The notes under the pieces are model-generated. The model did not search any database. It was not told the origin of the DNA and saw nothing but the letters and a program-made list of their open reading frames with translations. 64,000 nt of DNA, taken from NCBI RefSeq assembly GCF_030819175.1, contig NZ_JAUTBJ010000002.1, positions 1,622,001 to 1,686,000 of the forward strand, in the 5' to 3' direction. Positions 26,322 to 34,920 of this stretch are shown piece after piece (position 1 is the first letter of the stretch; each line of letters starts with the position of its first letter). Source of the stretch: Sphingomonas sp. SORGH_AS_0879. Its GTDB lineage: Bacteria > Pseudomonadota > Alphaproteobacteria > Sphingomonadales > Sphingomonadaceae. The position numbers were made by a program, and so were the translations under genes.

Positions 26322-26747
26322 TCAGGCCAGCGTCAGGCCGACATCCACATTGCCGCGCGTAGCGTTGGAATAGGGGCAGATCTGGTGCGCCGCCTCGACC
26401 AGCTTCTCCGCCTCGGCGCGATCGACGCCGGGCAGGTCAACGGTCAGGTCGGCCGTGATACCAAAACCGCCCGCCGCACGCGGACCGATGCCGACCTTGG
26501 CGGAAACCGAAACGTCGTCCGGCACCTTCACCTTCAATTGCTGCCCGGCCACCTTCAGCGCGCCGATGAAGCAAGCCGAATAGCCCGCCGCGAACAGCTG
26601 TTCCGGATTGGTGCCGTCGCCGCCCGCGCCGCCCAGTTCCTTGGGCGTCGACAGCTTGACGTCGAGCGTGCCGTCCTGAGTCCGGGCATGCCCGTCGCGA
26701 CCGCCGGTCGCGCTGGCCTGGGTCTGGTACTTCACGTCGATCGTCAC
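26322..26747 (-). CDS. ohr: Organic hydroperoxide resistance protein (Ohr, OsmC family)
   Basis: Thiol peroxidase that detoxifies organic hydroperoxides in the cytosol, 141 aa, normal length. The two redox Cys are in [13 protein letters not shown] (about 60) and [13 protein letters not shown] (about 125). [22 protein letters not shown] at the start and [28 protein letters not shown] are family-typical (each in its usual place). The start is GTG at 26747 with GGAGA 8 bases upstream; no in-frame ATG fits. It is divergent from its MarR-type regulator, with two identical TATCGCGATA palindromes between them. Confidence 0.94.
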   Translation of the reverse strand: MTIDVKYQTQASATGGRDGHARTQDGTLDVKLSTPKELGGAGGDGTNPEQLFAAGYSACFIGALKVAGQQLKVKVPDDVSVSAKVGIGPRAAGGFGITADLTVDLPGVDRAEAEKLVEAAHQICPYSNATRGNVDVGLTLA

Positions 26748-26767
26748 ATTCGGTCTCCGATAATCAT

Positions 26768-26828
26768 TATCGCGATATATAAATGAGCTCCGCGATCGGA
26801 CTTGTCCAGCCCTTCTTTTATCGCGATA
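26768..26828. promoter_or_regulatory. Paired OhrR operators between ohr and ohrR
   Basis: The perfect 10-base palindrome TATCGCGATA occurs at 26768-26777, just before ohr, and again at 26819-26828, before ohrR. The copies are 51 bases apart. Two identical sites in a divergent ohr/ohrR region strongly suggest binding sites of the MarR-type repressor, one for each promoter. The AT-rich surroundings provide candidate -10 boxes. Confidence 0.75.
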
Positions 26829-26858
26829 TGCATTTTTCGGAATTTCGGGAGAGAGCGG

Positions 26859-27305
26859 ATGTCGGCGCCTTGGCCGCTGGACGATCAACTATGCTTCGCC
26901 TTGTATGCGGCCAATATGGCGGTCCAGCGCACGTACAAGCCGATGCTCGACCAACTTGGCCTGACCTATCCGCAATATCTGGCGCTCCACGTCCTGTGGG
27001 AAGAGGATGGCCGGACGATCGGCGCGATCGCGCAGCGGCTGGGACTGGAGTCGAGCACCGTCACGCCGCTGATCAAGCGGCTGGAGGCGAGCGGTCAGGT
27101 GATGCGCGAGCGCGATCCGCGGGACGAGCGGCAGGTGCGCGTCCGGCTGACCCCGGCGGGCTGTGCATTGCGCGACCAGTGCGGGTGTTTGGGCGAGGAG
27201 ATCATCGCCCGGTCGGGCATGGCGGTCGATGACCTCACCGCGCTTCGCGGCGAGGTCCGCGCGCTGCGTCTGGCGCTGGAGCGGCGCGAGGGGCAGGGGG
27301 CGTAG
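26859..27305 (+). CDS. ohrR: MarR-family organic peroxide sensor OhrR
   Basis: Repressor of ohr that is released when its sensing Cys is oxidised by organic peroxide, 148 aa. The reactive Cys is in the conserved N-terminal [14 protein letters not shown] (Cys12). The winged helix follows ([24 protein letters not shown], then [17 protein letters not shown]). Two more Cys residues, CALRDQCGC near 113-120, could make the resolving disulfide of the two-Cys subtype. The start at 26859 follows GGGAGAGAG; a longer reading through the operator copy is rejected. Confidence 0.93.
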   Translation: MSAPWPLDDQLCFALYAANMAVQRTYKPMLDQLGLTYPQYLALHVLWEEDGRTIGAIAQRLGLESSTVTPLIKRLEASGQVMRERDPRDERQVRVRLTPAGCALRDQCGCLGEEIIARSGMAVDDLTALRGEVRALRLALERREGQGA

Positions 27306-27379
27306 CCCTCGACTGCGCTCGGGCTGAACGCGGTCTTGGATGACATCAGCCTCCGTCCGGCCTGAGCGAAGTCGAAGGC
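27306..27379. repeat. REP-like inverted repeat
   Basis: CCTCGACTGCGCTCGGGCTGA at the left is answered by CGGCCTGAGCGAAGTCGAAGG at the right. This is an imperfect inverted pair of the CTTCGACTTCGCTCAGG type that is frequent between genes in sphingomonad genomes (recalled knowledge). It sits between the ohrR end and the convergent hypothetical gene. Confidence 0.6.
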
Positions 27380-27392
27380 AAAGGGAATCCGC

Positions 27393-29778
27393 CTACGACT
27401 TCAACCCCATCGTAAACACCACATTCGGCGCATCCCGGAGCGCCACATACAGCACCCCATCCCGCGCCGAAGGCACTGCGAGCCGCGCCGCCGTGTACCC
27501 CGGCGACACGCCGACCGCGCCCGCCATGTCGGCGCTGGCGGCAACCCGGTCGATCAGGAACAGATCGCGCCCCTCCAGCCAGCAGCCATTCTGCTCGCAG
27601 CCGCCGCCATCGATACGCGGCAACCGGACCAGCGTGGCGAGCGGCGTCCAGTCGCCCTTGATCGCCCCGCGTACGATCCGGTAGCGGAGCGGCCCCGCCG
27701 CCGCCGGACCCAGCCGCGCCGGATCGAGCGTTGCGACCGCGATGTCGGGCGAGGACAGCCGCACGTCGCGCCCGCCCTCCAGCAGGACGGTGGCGGCACC
27801 GTCACCCGTCGCGACCTCGATCGCGTCGGTCGGTGCCAGGCGGGTGCCTTCGGCGGCGCGGACCGAGAAGGTCAGGCGGCTATTGTCGGGTAGGACATTC
27901 TCGTCGCGGGTGGCGAGCGCGACGGCACCGGCGGTGTCCTTGGACGTCAGGCTGCGCGCGATCAGCGTCGCGGCGGGGCGCGGCGGGGCGGGCGTGATCG
28001 GTACCGACAGGGGTCCGTCCGTCGGTCAGCCGGATCTTCGCGCTGGTCCCGTCCGGCACCCGGCCATCGGCGGCGGTGGCGACCAGCCGGTCGCTGTCCT
28101 CCTCGCGGGTCAGGCCATCCGGGGACAGCCGGACATCGCCGACCTCGACGCCTGAAATCTCGTCCAGCCGCTGGCCGGTCAGCGTCACGAAGCGGTCGCC
28201 CTTGGCCAGCGTCACCGTGTCGATCCGGCTGGCGGGCGAATAGGCGCGCAAGCTGACGCTGCGCGGTGTGCTATCGCCGATCTGCTGCACCTCCAGCCTG
28301 ATCTCGCCCGCGCGCGCATTCTTGAGCGGCAGGGTCACGGTGACGCCGTCCGTCCCCCGCAGCGTGAAGGGCACCGGTTGCGCCGTGCCGCCCGGCCCGC
28401 GCATGGTGACGCCGGTGACGCAAGCGGCGGCGGGGCCGCTCAGCGTCACCGCATTGTCGCGACCGACGACCAGGCTCTGTCCCGCATCGCCCGCGCGCCA
28501 TTCGCCGCCATCGGAGAATTGCAGCGTGAAGCCGGGCCCCTCGAACCCGTCGAAACCCCATTCACCGTGCAGCTTGGCGGTTACCTTGCCCGACAGCGCC
28601 CCCGCAGGCAGCGGCTCGGTGAGGACATAGCCGCCCCGGTCGGCACGCGCGCGCACGGGTACATCGATGGTCTTGCCGTTCGCCCCGGTCAGTGACACCC
28701 TCATGTTGCGCGCGAAGGCGGTGGAGTAGATCAGCGGCGCGCCCTCGACTGGCAGGACGAGGGCGGGACGCGCCCCGCACAGCGGCGCGTCCCCGGTCAC
28801 GCGCAGGCGCGGCGGGCTGGACGCATCGATGGCGGGCATGGCGGCGACCAGCACCGATTTGGGCTTGGCGAAGGACGGCGCGGCGTTGAGCAACAGAGAC
28901 AGCCGGTCCCCCTCGCGCGTGGCGAGCGTCGGCAGATAGCTGAACTGCGGATTGCCGAACGCGCCGAACACGCGTGCGATGTCGCGGATCACGCCGATAT
29001 AGGGGCTGTAATAGCCCAGCCCCGCCTCACGCGTATAGCTGAGTTGCAGGGCCAGGTCGGTCGGCGCCCCGATCAGCGTGTCGGTCATCGAACTGCTGTG
29101 AATGTCCGCCAGCACCAGCGAGTCGCGGTTCTCCAAAAGGCATGCCGCCTGCAACTCGATGACGCGCGCCAGGCAGTCGGGGTTCAGCTTGATCGCCAGG
29201 CTGTTCGAGAGGGCGGGGGCCAGGGTGCGCAGGAATTCCGGGTGGCTGTTCTCCTGCGCGCGGATCGCCGCGACGAAGGCGTTGAGCCGCGACCGGTCGA
29301 GCGAGGCCTGGTTCAGATCCTGCACCGCGCGGACGAACTCGCCGGGCCGGTCGCGCACCGCATCGACGATGGTGCCCGATGCGCCGCCGGTCTCCGGCAC
29401 CAGGAACAGCGCCATCTGCCGCGCCCCCTTGGGCACGGTCAGGGTCAGGCGGCGATCCTTGTCCTTGGACTTCCATGTCTCGGCGGACTGGACCCAGTTC
29501 TTGGGCGGCGGATTGGTCGCGCCGCTGAGGAAGGCGGAGAAGAGGATGTAGCGGGCCCGCTGGTCGCTGGGCAGGTCCGCATCGATCGTCAGCCTGTCGC
29601 CGGTGGCGAGGTTGGGCACCTCCGCGATGGGCAGGCTCTTGTCCCCGCGCGTCACCATGATGCGCAGGCCCGGGCCGGGCAGGTCGAAGGGCGCGGGATC
29701 GGCGGCGCAGAGCGGGCTTTCGACCAGGGCGGCGGCGGCCAGCGCGAGCGCCATCAGGGGACGGGGGAAGCGAAACAT
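27393..29778 (-). pseudogene. Secreted protein of unknown function, frameshifted
   Basis: Not recognised. The N-terminal part (29778 down to the break) starts with the signal peptide MFRFPRPLMALALAAAALVESPLCA. It continues as a beta-rich exported protein without transmembrane segments or a catalytic motif that I can name; four Cys pairs are possible. The frame breaks at a tandem GTCC-GTCC (28013-28020). After removal of one copy the protein reads through TDGPLSVPITPAPPRPAATL to the C-terminus at 27393, giving 793 aa. As it stands, translation runs on in the wrong frame to 27880 (632 aa). The last 120 residues (for example RLPRIDGGGCEQNGCWLEGRDLFLIDRV, two Cys) clearly belong to it, because codon use and sense continue smoothly. 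It ends by convergence with the REP-like repeat and is flanked by repeat D. Confidence 0.7.
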
Positions 29779-29850
29779 GACAGGGTTAAGGCCCAGACTG
29801 CCGAAAGGATCAACCCTCTGGCAGCAAATGACATAGGCGTGTCATCTGCA

Positions 29851-29976
29851 AATCCTCCCCATCTATGATGGGGAGGGGGACCATCCGAAGGATGGTGGAG
29901 GGGCGGGGAGCCGGACATTGCCCCCCCACCACCGCTTCGCGGCGGTCCCCCTCCCCAAGCGAGCTTGGGGAGGATT
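29851..29976. repeat. Composite palindromic repeat D
   Basis: The left half has hairpins AATCCTCCCC-atctatgat-GGGGAGG and ACCATCCGAAGGATGGT. The right half has ACCGCTTCGCGGCGGT and CCTCCCCAAGCgaGCTTGGGGAGG. The halves are inverted copies joined by GGAGGGGC...GCCCCCCC arms. It is the most regular of the four copies and shows that the element is a pair of two-hairpin units in head-to-head order. It ends a few bases before the stop of the yghU-like gene. Confidence 0.75.
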
Positions 29977-29981
29977 TACGG

Positions 29982-30845
29982 TCAGGCGAGCTTGTCTGCC
30001 GTGCGCAGGTCGAAGTCGCTGGCTTCGTGCCGCTCGGGCAATTGCTGGGCGGGATCGCCGAAAGTGCGGTTGACCATCCGCCCGCGCTTCACCGCCGGGC
30101 GCGCCGCCAGTTCCTGGGCCCAGCGCAGGACATGGGTGTATTCCTGCACCTGAAGGAATTCGGCGGCGTCATAGAGATCGCCCAGCACGACCTGCCCATA
30201 CCAGGGCCAGATCGCCATGTCGGCGATGCTGTATGCGTCGCCCGCGACATAGGCGTTATGCTCAAGCTGGCGGTTCAGCACGTCGAGCTGGCGCTTGGCC
30301 TCCATGGCATAGCGGTTGATCGCATATTCGATCTTCACCGGCGCATAGGCGTAGAAATGCCCGAAGCCGCCGCCCAGGAACGGCGCGCTGCCCATCTGCC
30401 AGAACAGCCACGACAGGACCCGCGCCCGCGCGGCGGGCTCGGTCGGCAGGAAGGCGCCGAAGCTCTCCGCCAGGTGCATCAGGATCGCACCGGATTCGAA
30501 GATGGGCAGGGGTTCGCCGCCGCGACGGTCGACCAGCGCGGGGATCTTCGAATTGGGATTGATCTCGACGAAGCCGCTGCCGAACTGGTCGCCCTCGCCG
30601 ATACGGATCAGCCAGGCGTCATACTCCGCGTCGGCATGTCCGGCGGCGAGCAGTTCCTCCAGCAGGATCGTGACCTTCACGCCGTTGGGCGTGCCCATCG
30701 AATAAAGCTGGAGCGGATGGCGACCGACCGGCAGCGGCTTGTCGTGTGTCGCGCCCGCGACCGGCCGGTTGATCGAGGCGAAGCGGCCGCCGCTTTCCTT
30801 GTCCCAGGTCCAGATGGCGGGCGGGGTATAGGCGTCGTCACTCAT
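29982..30845 (-). CDS. yghU: Glutathione-dependent disulfide-bond oxidoreductase (YghU-type GST)
   Basis: Cytosolic glutathione transferase-like enzyme that reduces disulfides using two bound glutathiones, 287 aa. It is close to E. coli YghU over its full length: WTWDKESGGRFASINRPVAG, LPVGRHPLQLYSMGTPNGVKVTIL, FVEINPNSKIPAL, FESGAILMHLAE, APFLGGGFGHFYAYAPVKIEYAINRY and the tail PERHEASDF. The thioredoxin-like domain spans about 45-130 and the helical domain about 135-280. The start is at 30845 (MSDDAYTPPAIW). Overlap with repeat D begins just beyond the stop. Confidence 0.94.
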   Translation of the reverse strand: MSDDAYTPPAIWTWDKESGGRFASINRPVAGATHDKPLPVGRHPLQLYSMGTPNGVKVTILLEELLAAGHADAEYDAWLIRIGEGDQFGSGFVEINPNSKIPALVDRRGGEPLPIFESGAILMHLAESFGAFLPTEPAARARVLSWLFWQMGSAPFLGGGFGHFYAYAPVKIEYAINRYAMEAKRQLDVLNRQLEHNAYVAGDAYSIADMAIWPWYGQVVLGDLYDAAEFLQVQEYTHVLRWAQELAARPAVKRGRMVNRTFGDPAQQLPERHEASDFDLRTADKLA

Positions 30846-30921
30846 GCGCTTGCGGCTCCATAAGAGGGTTCGCCGCGGCAAATGGGGCGGGGCGGATACG
30901 AAAACAACCGCGACCGTGCTT

Positions 30922-32433
30922 TTATTTCGGAAGGGAAACGAGCCGGTCGCGACGGACGTAAAGCAGTTCGTGTCGCCCCTCGCGCGGGACCGCCATGACC
31001 GGGCGATAGTCGCTCGCCAGTGCTTGCGTCATCAGCCTTTGCGTCGCCGCGTTCCAGGGGGAAAAGGGGTCGTCCAGCGTCACGATGGCGGGCGGACGGC
31101 GGGCGAGGATGCGCGCGACCTCCGCCCTTTCGTCCACCCCGATCGCGCCCCGCTCGGCTTCATAGGCGAGCGAGGAGGGAAAGGCATAAGGGGTCGGCAC
31201 GCATCCGCCCGACAGATGATAGAGGCTGGAATCTCCGGCGAAGACATAGGGACATTCGCCGCCATCGACCGCCGCCATGACGCTGGCCATGCGGCGGATG
31301 CCATCGCCCTCGCCGGGGTCGTTGGTGGCGGCGTGGAAGACGAACAGCCCGGCGCCGATGACGAAGACGGGCACAAGGGCCTTGCGCCCCATGGCGAAGG
31401 CGGGTGCGGCGGCGAGCGCCAGCGGGGCGAGCAGCGGCAGGGCGTAATGGTCGAAAAAGGCCCCGATCATCGCGAAGGCGATGAGAGCGAAGGCCAGCCA
31501 GATGCGGGTCAGCGTCATGGCGGGGCACTGCGGTCCCTTGCGCCAGGCGACGACCGCGCACGCGATCAGCGGCAGCAACTGTCCGCCGATCCCCGCCAGC
31601 CGCCCCGCGATCTTCGCCGCCGGATAGCCGCGACGCAGCGTGATCGAGGTGAAGTTGGCGAACCAGAAGCCATCGAACGCCGCTGTGCCCTTCAGCCAAT
31701 ATTGCAGGACGATCAGCGCGGTCGGCAACAGCCCCAGCACCATCCAGAGCAACGCCGCCGCCACGACCGTCGCCGGCTTCGCCCGCGCCCGCCACAGATA
31801 CCAGAGATGCGCGAGGCCGAAGATCGCGCCCTCGACCAGCGGGGTGTATTTGATCTGGATCGCCACGCCCGCCAGCAGGCACGCCCCCACGCCGCTGAGT
31901 AGGATCATGCCGCTCGCGCGCCGCTCGGCCAGGCGGGGCAGTTCCAGCGTCAGCATTGCCGCCGCCGTCATCGCCAGATTATAGAAGACCGGCGACTGGC
32001 CGCTCCCGCCGCTGAGCAGCGGCAGCCAGAGGATATAGGCCGCCCCCGCCGCCAGCCCGGCGGGCGGGGCCAGCGCCATCCGCCGCGCCGCCAGCCAGAT
32101 CAGCCAGCCCGTCGTAGCCGCGCATAGCGTGGCGACCAGTTGATAGGCCAGAAAGCCGTCGCCGGGCAGCAGGCGGAACCCGGCGAAGAGCAGGAACAGG
32201 CCGGGCGGCTTGCGATCCCACAGATCGATATAGAGCCGCGCACCGTGCAACAGCCGGTCGCCGACCAGCAGATAATATTGCTCATCGACATGCGCGACGG
32301 GATTTCCATAATCGCGCGCCCGGACCAGCACGGCGAAGACCAGCAGTACGATCGCCACGCCGATCGGCCTGTTGAGAACGCGGGGCGTGGCAAAGCGGCT
32401 GGCGTTAAATCGGGGCGACGTCAGGTCCGTCAT
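30922..32433 (-). CDS. GT39-like membrane glycosyltransferase (ArnT/PMT type)
   Basis: Polytopic inner-membrane protein of 503 aa with about 10-12 hydrophobic helices. The first periplasmic loop holds HVDEQYYLLVGDRLLHGARLYIDLWDRKPPGLF. This is the acidic D-E pair and DRKPPG segment typical of GT39/ArnT/RgtA-like enzymes, which use polyprenyl-phosphate sugars. The soluble C-terminal part (SSLYHLSGGCVPTPYAFP) resembles the periplasmic domain of that family. The start at 32433 is chosen for GGATCG upstream and because it places the first helix near the N-terminus; the ATG at 32484 is an alternative. It is divergent from the GT2/deacetylase pair. Donor and acceptor are unknown. Confidence 0.8.
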   Translation of the reverse strand: MTDLTSPRFNASRFATPRVLNRPIGVAIVLLVFAVLVRARDYGNPVAHVDEQYYLLVGDRLLHGARLYIDLWDRKPPGLFLLFAGFRLLPGDGFLAYQLVATLCAATTGWLIWLAARRMALAPPAGLAAGAAYILWLPLLSGGSGQSPVFYNLAMTAAAMLTLELPRLAERRASGMILLSGVGACLLAGVAIQIKYTPLVEGAIFGLAHLWYLWRARAKPATVVAAALLWMVLGLLPTALIVLQYWLKGTAAFDGFWFANFTSITLRRGYPAAKIAGRLAGIGGQLLPLIACAVVAWRKGPQCPAMTLTRIWLAFALIAFAMIGAFFDHYALPLLAPLALAAAPAFAMGRKALVPVFVIGAGLFVFHAATNDPGEGDGIRRMASVMAAVDGGECPYVFAGDSSLYHLSGGCVPTPYAFPSSLAYEAERGAIGVDERAEVARILARRPPAIVTLDDPFSPWNAATQRLMTQALASDYRPVMAVPREGRHELLYVRRDRLVSLPK

Positions 32434-32439
32434 GTCGAT

Positions 32440-32678
32440 CCGTTCTGGGTGGGCCGCCGGGGCCCCCGGCTTCGCATCGCCCATGTCATCGCCGCAGGTC
32501 CGATCGCAAAGGAAATCGGCGTCGCATCCGCCCTGCGAAAAATATTTCCTAACTTATGTCCGGTCCGCGGGCGGCGGTGACGTCAGCCTTATGAAACACC
32601 TCGGCTTGGGCGGAAACGCTGTCGGGCGGGGGCTTTGGCAACGAGGATGTTTTCGGATTTCATGGGCGGGGTGGGGTA
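32440..32678. other. Divergent intergenic region
   Basis: Non-coding stretch between the GT39-like and GT2 genes. It contains an AT-rich patch near 32535-32555 (GAAAAATATTTCCTAAC) that could carry promoter elements for either direction. No repeat, operator or RNA structure could be supported. Confidence 0.35.
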
Positions 32679-33578
32679 ATGCTGCTCGATGCGGAAGGCG
32701 CGGCTTGGCGCAATGCCAGGGCCTGGGCCGATGCCGGCAAGACGGAACAGGCGGCGGCCTATGTCGCGCCATGTTGGACGGTGGTCGTGCCCTTCTTCAA
32801 CGAAGAGGCCGAACTGGCGGCGACGCTGGAAAGCCTGGCGCGGCAGAAGGTGCGTTTCCGGCTGGTGCTGGTCGATAACGGGTCGCTCGACGCCAGCGCG
32901 CGGGTCGCGGCGGAAAGCTGCGAGCGGCTGGGGCTGGACCATGTCCTGTTGCATCAGGGAGTGCCTGGCAAGATCAACGCGTTGCGGCTGGGCCTCGACC
33001 ATGTCCATACGCGCTTCGTCGCCACCTGCGATGCCGATACCCTTTATCCGGAGACCTATCTGGCCGAGGCGCAGGCGCTGCTGGAGCAGCCGGGCTGCGT
33101 CGTGGCGGGGGCCTATTTCATCGCACCCGGCGACGGCGAGGCGGAGCGGCGGCGCGAGTCCGCGACCATCCGTCTGGCCGCGCGGCTGCTGCCGCGGCAA
33201 TGCCATGCGGGCGGCGCGGGACAGGCTTTCTGCACCAAGGCGCTGAAGGCGGCGGGCGGGTTCGATCCGCGCCGTTGGAACTATGTGCTGGAGGATCATG
33301 AGGTGATCCACCGCGTCCTTCGCCATGGCACGATGCGCTATGCCGACGGTTTCTGGTGCGTGCCGTCGGATCGCGAGCGCGACCGGGAGTCGATCCGCTG
33401 GACGCTGGCCGAGCGCTTGCTCTACAGCGTGACCGCGCCGTTCGCGGGGGACTGGTTCTTCTACACATTCCTTGCGCGGCGGCTGACGGCCCGGCGTCTG
33501 ACCACCGAGCGGATGCGCGAAAAGGCCTATCAGGATCTGGCAGGAGTGGTGGGTGAACCGGCTTATTCTGTGCGCTGA
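32679..33578 (+). CDS. Glycosyltransferase family 2
   Basis: Cytosolic or membrane-associated GT-A transferase of 299 aa. CWTVVVPFFNEEAELAATLESL opens the nucleotide-binding fold, and the metal-binding D-x-D is DAD in FVATCDADTLYPETY (about 113). GGAGQAFCTKALKAAGGFDPRRWNYVLEDHEVI carries the acceptor-site ED motif (about 205). No transmembrane helix is evident except possibly WFFYTFLARRL near the C-terminus. It overlaps the next gene by 26 bases, so the two are coupled. The donor is unknown. With the deacetylase and the divergent GT39-like gene it recalls lipid-linked sugar modification modules (inference). Confidence 0.88.
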   Translation: MLLDAEGAAWRNARAWADAGKTEQAAAYVAPCWTVVVPFFNEEAELAATLESLARQKVRFRLVLVDNGSLDASARVAAESCERLGLDHVLLHQGVPGKINALRLGLDHVHTRFVATCDADTLYPETYLAEAQALLEQPGCVVAGAYFIAPGDGEAERRRESATIRLAARLLPRQCHAGGAGQAFCTKALKAAGGFDPRRWNYVLEDHEVIHRVLRHGTMRYADGFWCVPSDRERDRESIRWTLAERLLYSVTAPFAGDWFFYTFLARRLTARRLTTERMREKAYQDLAGVVGEPAYSVR

Positions 33579-34353
33579 CGATTTCGCCTTTTCCACCGAA
33601 GACAGTCTGGTCATCGCCGAGCTTCTCCATGCTGGAAAGCTGAACGCCACGAGTTGCATGACGCTTCGCCCCAATTGGGCGGAGGACAGCGCGATGTTGC
33701 GCGACGTGCCTGCGACCGTGCAGATCGGGCTCCACCTGACACTGACCGAGGAAGCGCCGATCCATCCCAATGGCTTTACGCAAGATGGGGTGATGCCGGG
33801 AATCGATCCGCTGACCCGGCTGGCGGTGCGGGGACGGCTGGACCCTGCCGAGATCGCACGCGAGTTGGAGGCGCAGTTCGACCGGTTCGAGGCGGCGATG
33901 GGCCGCCCGCCCGCCTTTGTCGACGGGCACCAGCATTCGCACGCGCTGCCCGTCATCCGCCCGATCGTGCTGGAGATCACCCGCCGTCGCGCACCGGATG
34001 CATGGCTTCGCACCTGTGAGGACCGGGTCGCCGGGCTGCTCGGGCGGCCATGGCGTGGCAAGGCGATCGGTAGTGCCTTTCACTCGCGCGGATTCGCGGC
34101 GGCGGCGGAGGCGGTGGGCCTACGCTGCAATCGCGGCTTTGCGGGCCATTACGGGTTTGACGGTTGCTTCGCGCAGGCTCTGCCGCGTTTTCTGGACCGG
34201 GCGGGGGCCTATCATCTGGTGATGTGCCATCCGGGCGCGGGAACGCGCGCGGGCGACGCCATCGCGGCGGCGCGGCGGGACGAGGCGGACGTCTTGCGCA
34301 ATATTTCGGTTTCCGACATGGCGGCGTCACGCGGGCTGGCCTTCGCCGCCTGA
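33553..34353 (+). CDS. ChbG/HpnK-family (YdjC-like) carbohydrate deacetylase
   Basis: Metal-dependent deacetylase of the YdjC/ChbG/HpnK family, 266 aa. The TIM-like barrel opens with LILCADDFAFS, which carries the paired Asp. QIGLHLTLTEEAPI and VDGHQHSHALPVIRPI provide His ligands, and YHLVMCHPGAG ends the active site. It starts with GTG inside the preceding GT2 gene. Family members remove acetyl groups from chitin oligosaccharides or act in hopanoid and lipid-linked sugar maturation. Here coupling to a GT2 suggests deacetylation of the sugar that enzyme transfers. Confidence 0.88.
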   Translation: MNRLILCADDFAFSTEDSLVIAELLHAGKLNATSCMTLRPNWAEDSAMLRDVPATVQIGLHLTLTEEAPIHPNGFTQDGVMPGIDPLTRLAVRGRLDPAEIARELEAQFDRFEAAMGRPPAFVDGHQHSHALPVIRPIVLEITRRRAPDAWLRTCEDRVAGLLGRPWRGKAIGSAFHSRGFAAAAEAVGLRCNRGFAGHYGFDGCFAQALPRFLDRAGAYHLVMCHPGAGTRAGDAIAAARRDEADVLRNISVSDMAASRGLAFAA

Positions 34354-34368
34354 CCAGAGGGCGGCGGT

Positions 34369-34920
34369 TTGAGCGATACGGGTCTGGAGGGCCAGTTCTT
34401 GGAGGCGCGGCCGCTGCTGCGTCGCCTGTTGGAGGCCCGGCTCGGTTCGGCGGAGGATGCCGAGGACGCGCTTCAGGATCTGTGGCTGCGCATCGCCGGG
34501 ATGGACGGCGCGCATGTCGAGCAGCCGGTACCCTTTTTCTGCCGCATGGCGACCAATCTGGCGACCGACCGCCGGATCGCCGCCGCCCGGCGCAGCGCGC
34601 GTGACGGGGCATGGGAAGAGGTGCAGCCCAGGTCGGATGAATATGCCGATCCCGAACGCATCGTCGCGGGCCGCCGCGCGCTGGAACAGGCCCATGCCCG
34701 GATCGCGCATATGCCCGACCGGATGCGCCAGGCCTTCACCCTGTTCCGCTTCGAGGAGCAACCGCAAAGGGTGATCGCCGAGCGCATGGGGATCAGCGTC
34801 AGCGCGGTCGAGAAGCTGTTGCGGCGCGCCTATCGGTTTTTGCAGGAAAATCACGAAGGGGAGGGTGCGGATAGGGGGCTACCGCATCGTCCTGATCATG
34901 AAAGGAGCGCGGACGGGTGA
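34369..34920 (+). CDS. ECF-type RNA polymerase sigma factor (FecI-like)
   Basis: Alternative sigma factor of 183 aa. Region 2 is LLEARLGSAEDAEDALQDLWLRIAGM (residues about 22-46) with the core-binding and -10 recognition helices. Region 4 is LFRFEEQPQRVIAERMGISVSAVEKLLRRAYRF (about 125-158). It starts with TTG 12 bases after AGAGGG. The stop overlaps the GTG of the FecR gene, and a signalling TonB receptor follows: the complete FecI-FecR-FecA layout. It should direct transcription of the receptor when ligand is bound. Confidence 0.9.
   Translation: MSDTGLEGQFLEARPLLRRLLEARLGSAEDAEDALQDLWLRIAGMDGAHVEQPVPFFCRMATNLATDRRIAAARRSARDGAWEEVQPRSDEYADPERIVAGRRALEQAHARIAHMPDRMRQAFTLFRFEEQPQRVIAERMGISVSAVEKLLRRAYRFLQENHEGEGADRGLPHRPDHERSADG

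Noticed and set aside
1513..29976. Intergenic G/C-rich repeats as a CRISPR array
   Set aside because: Copies are scattered over 28 kb, palindromic and variable in the heart, with no regular spacer array and no cas genes.
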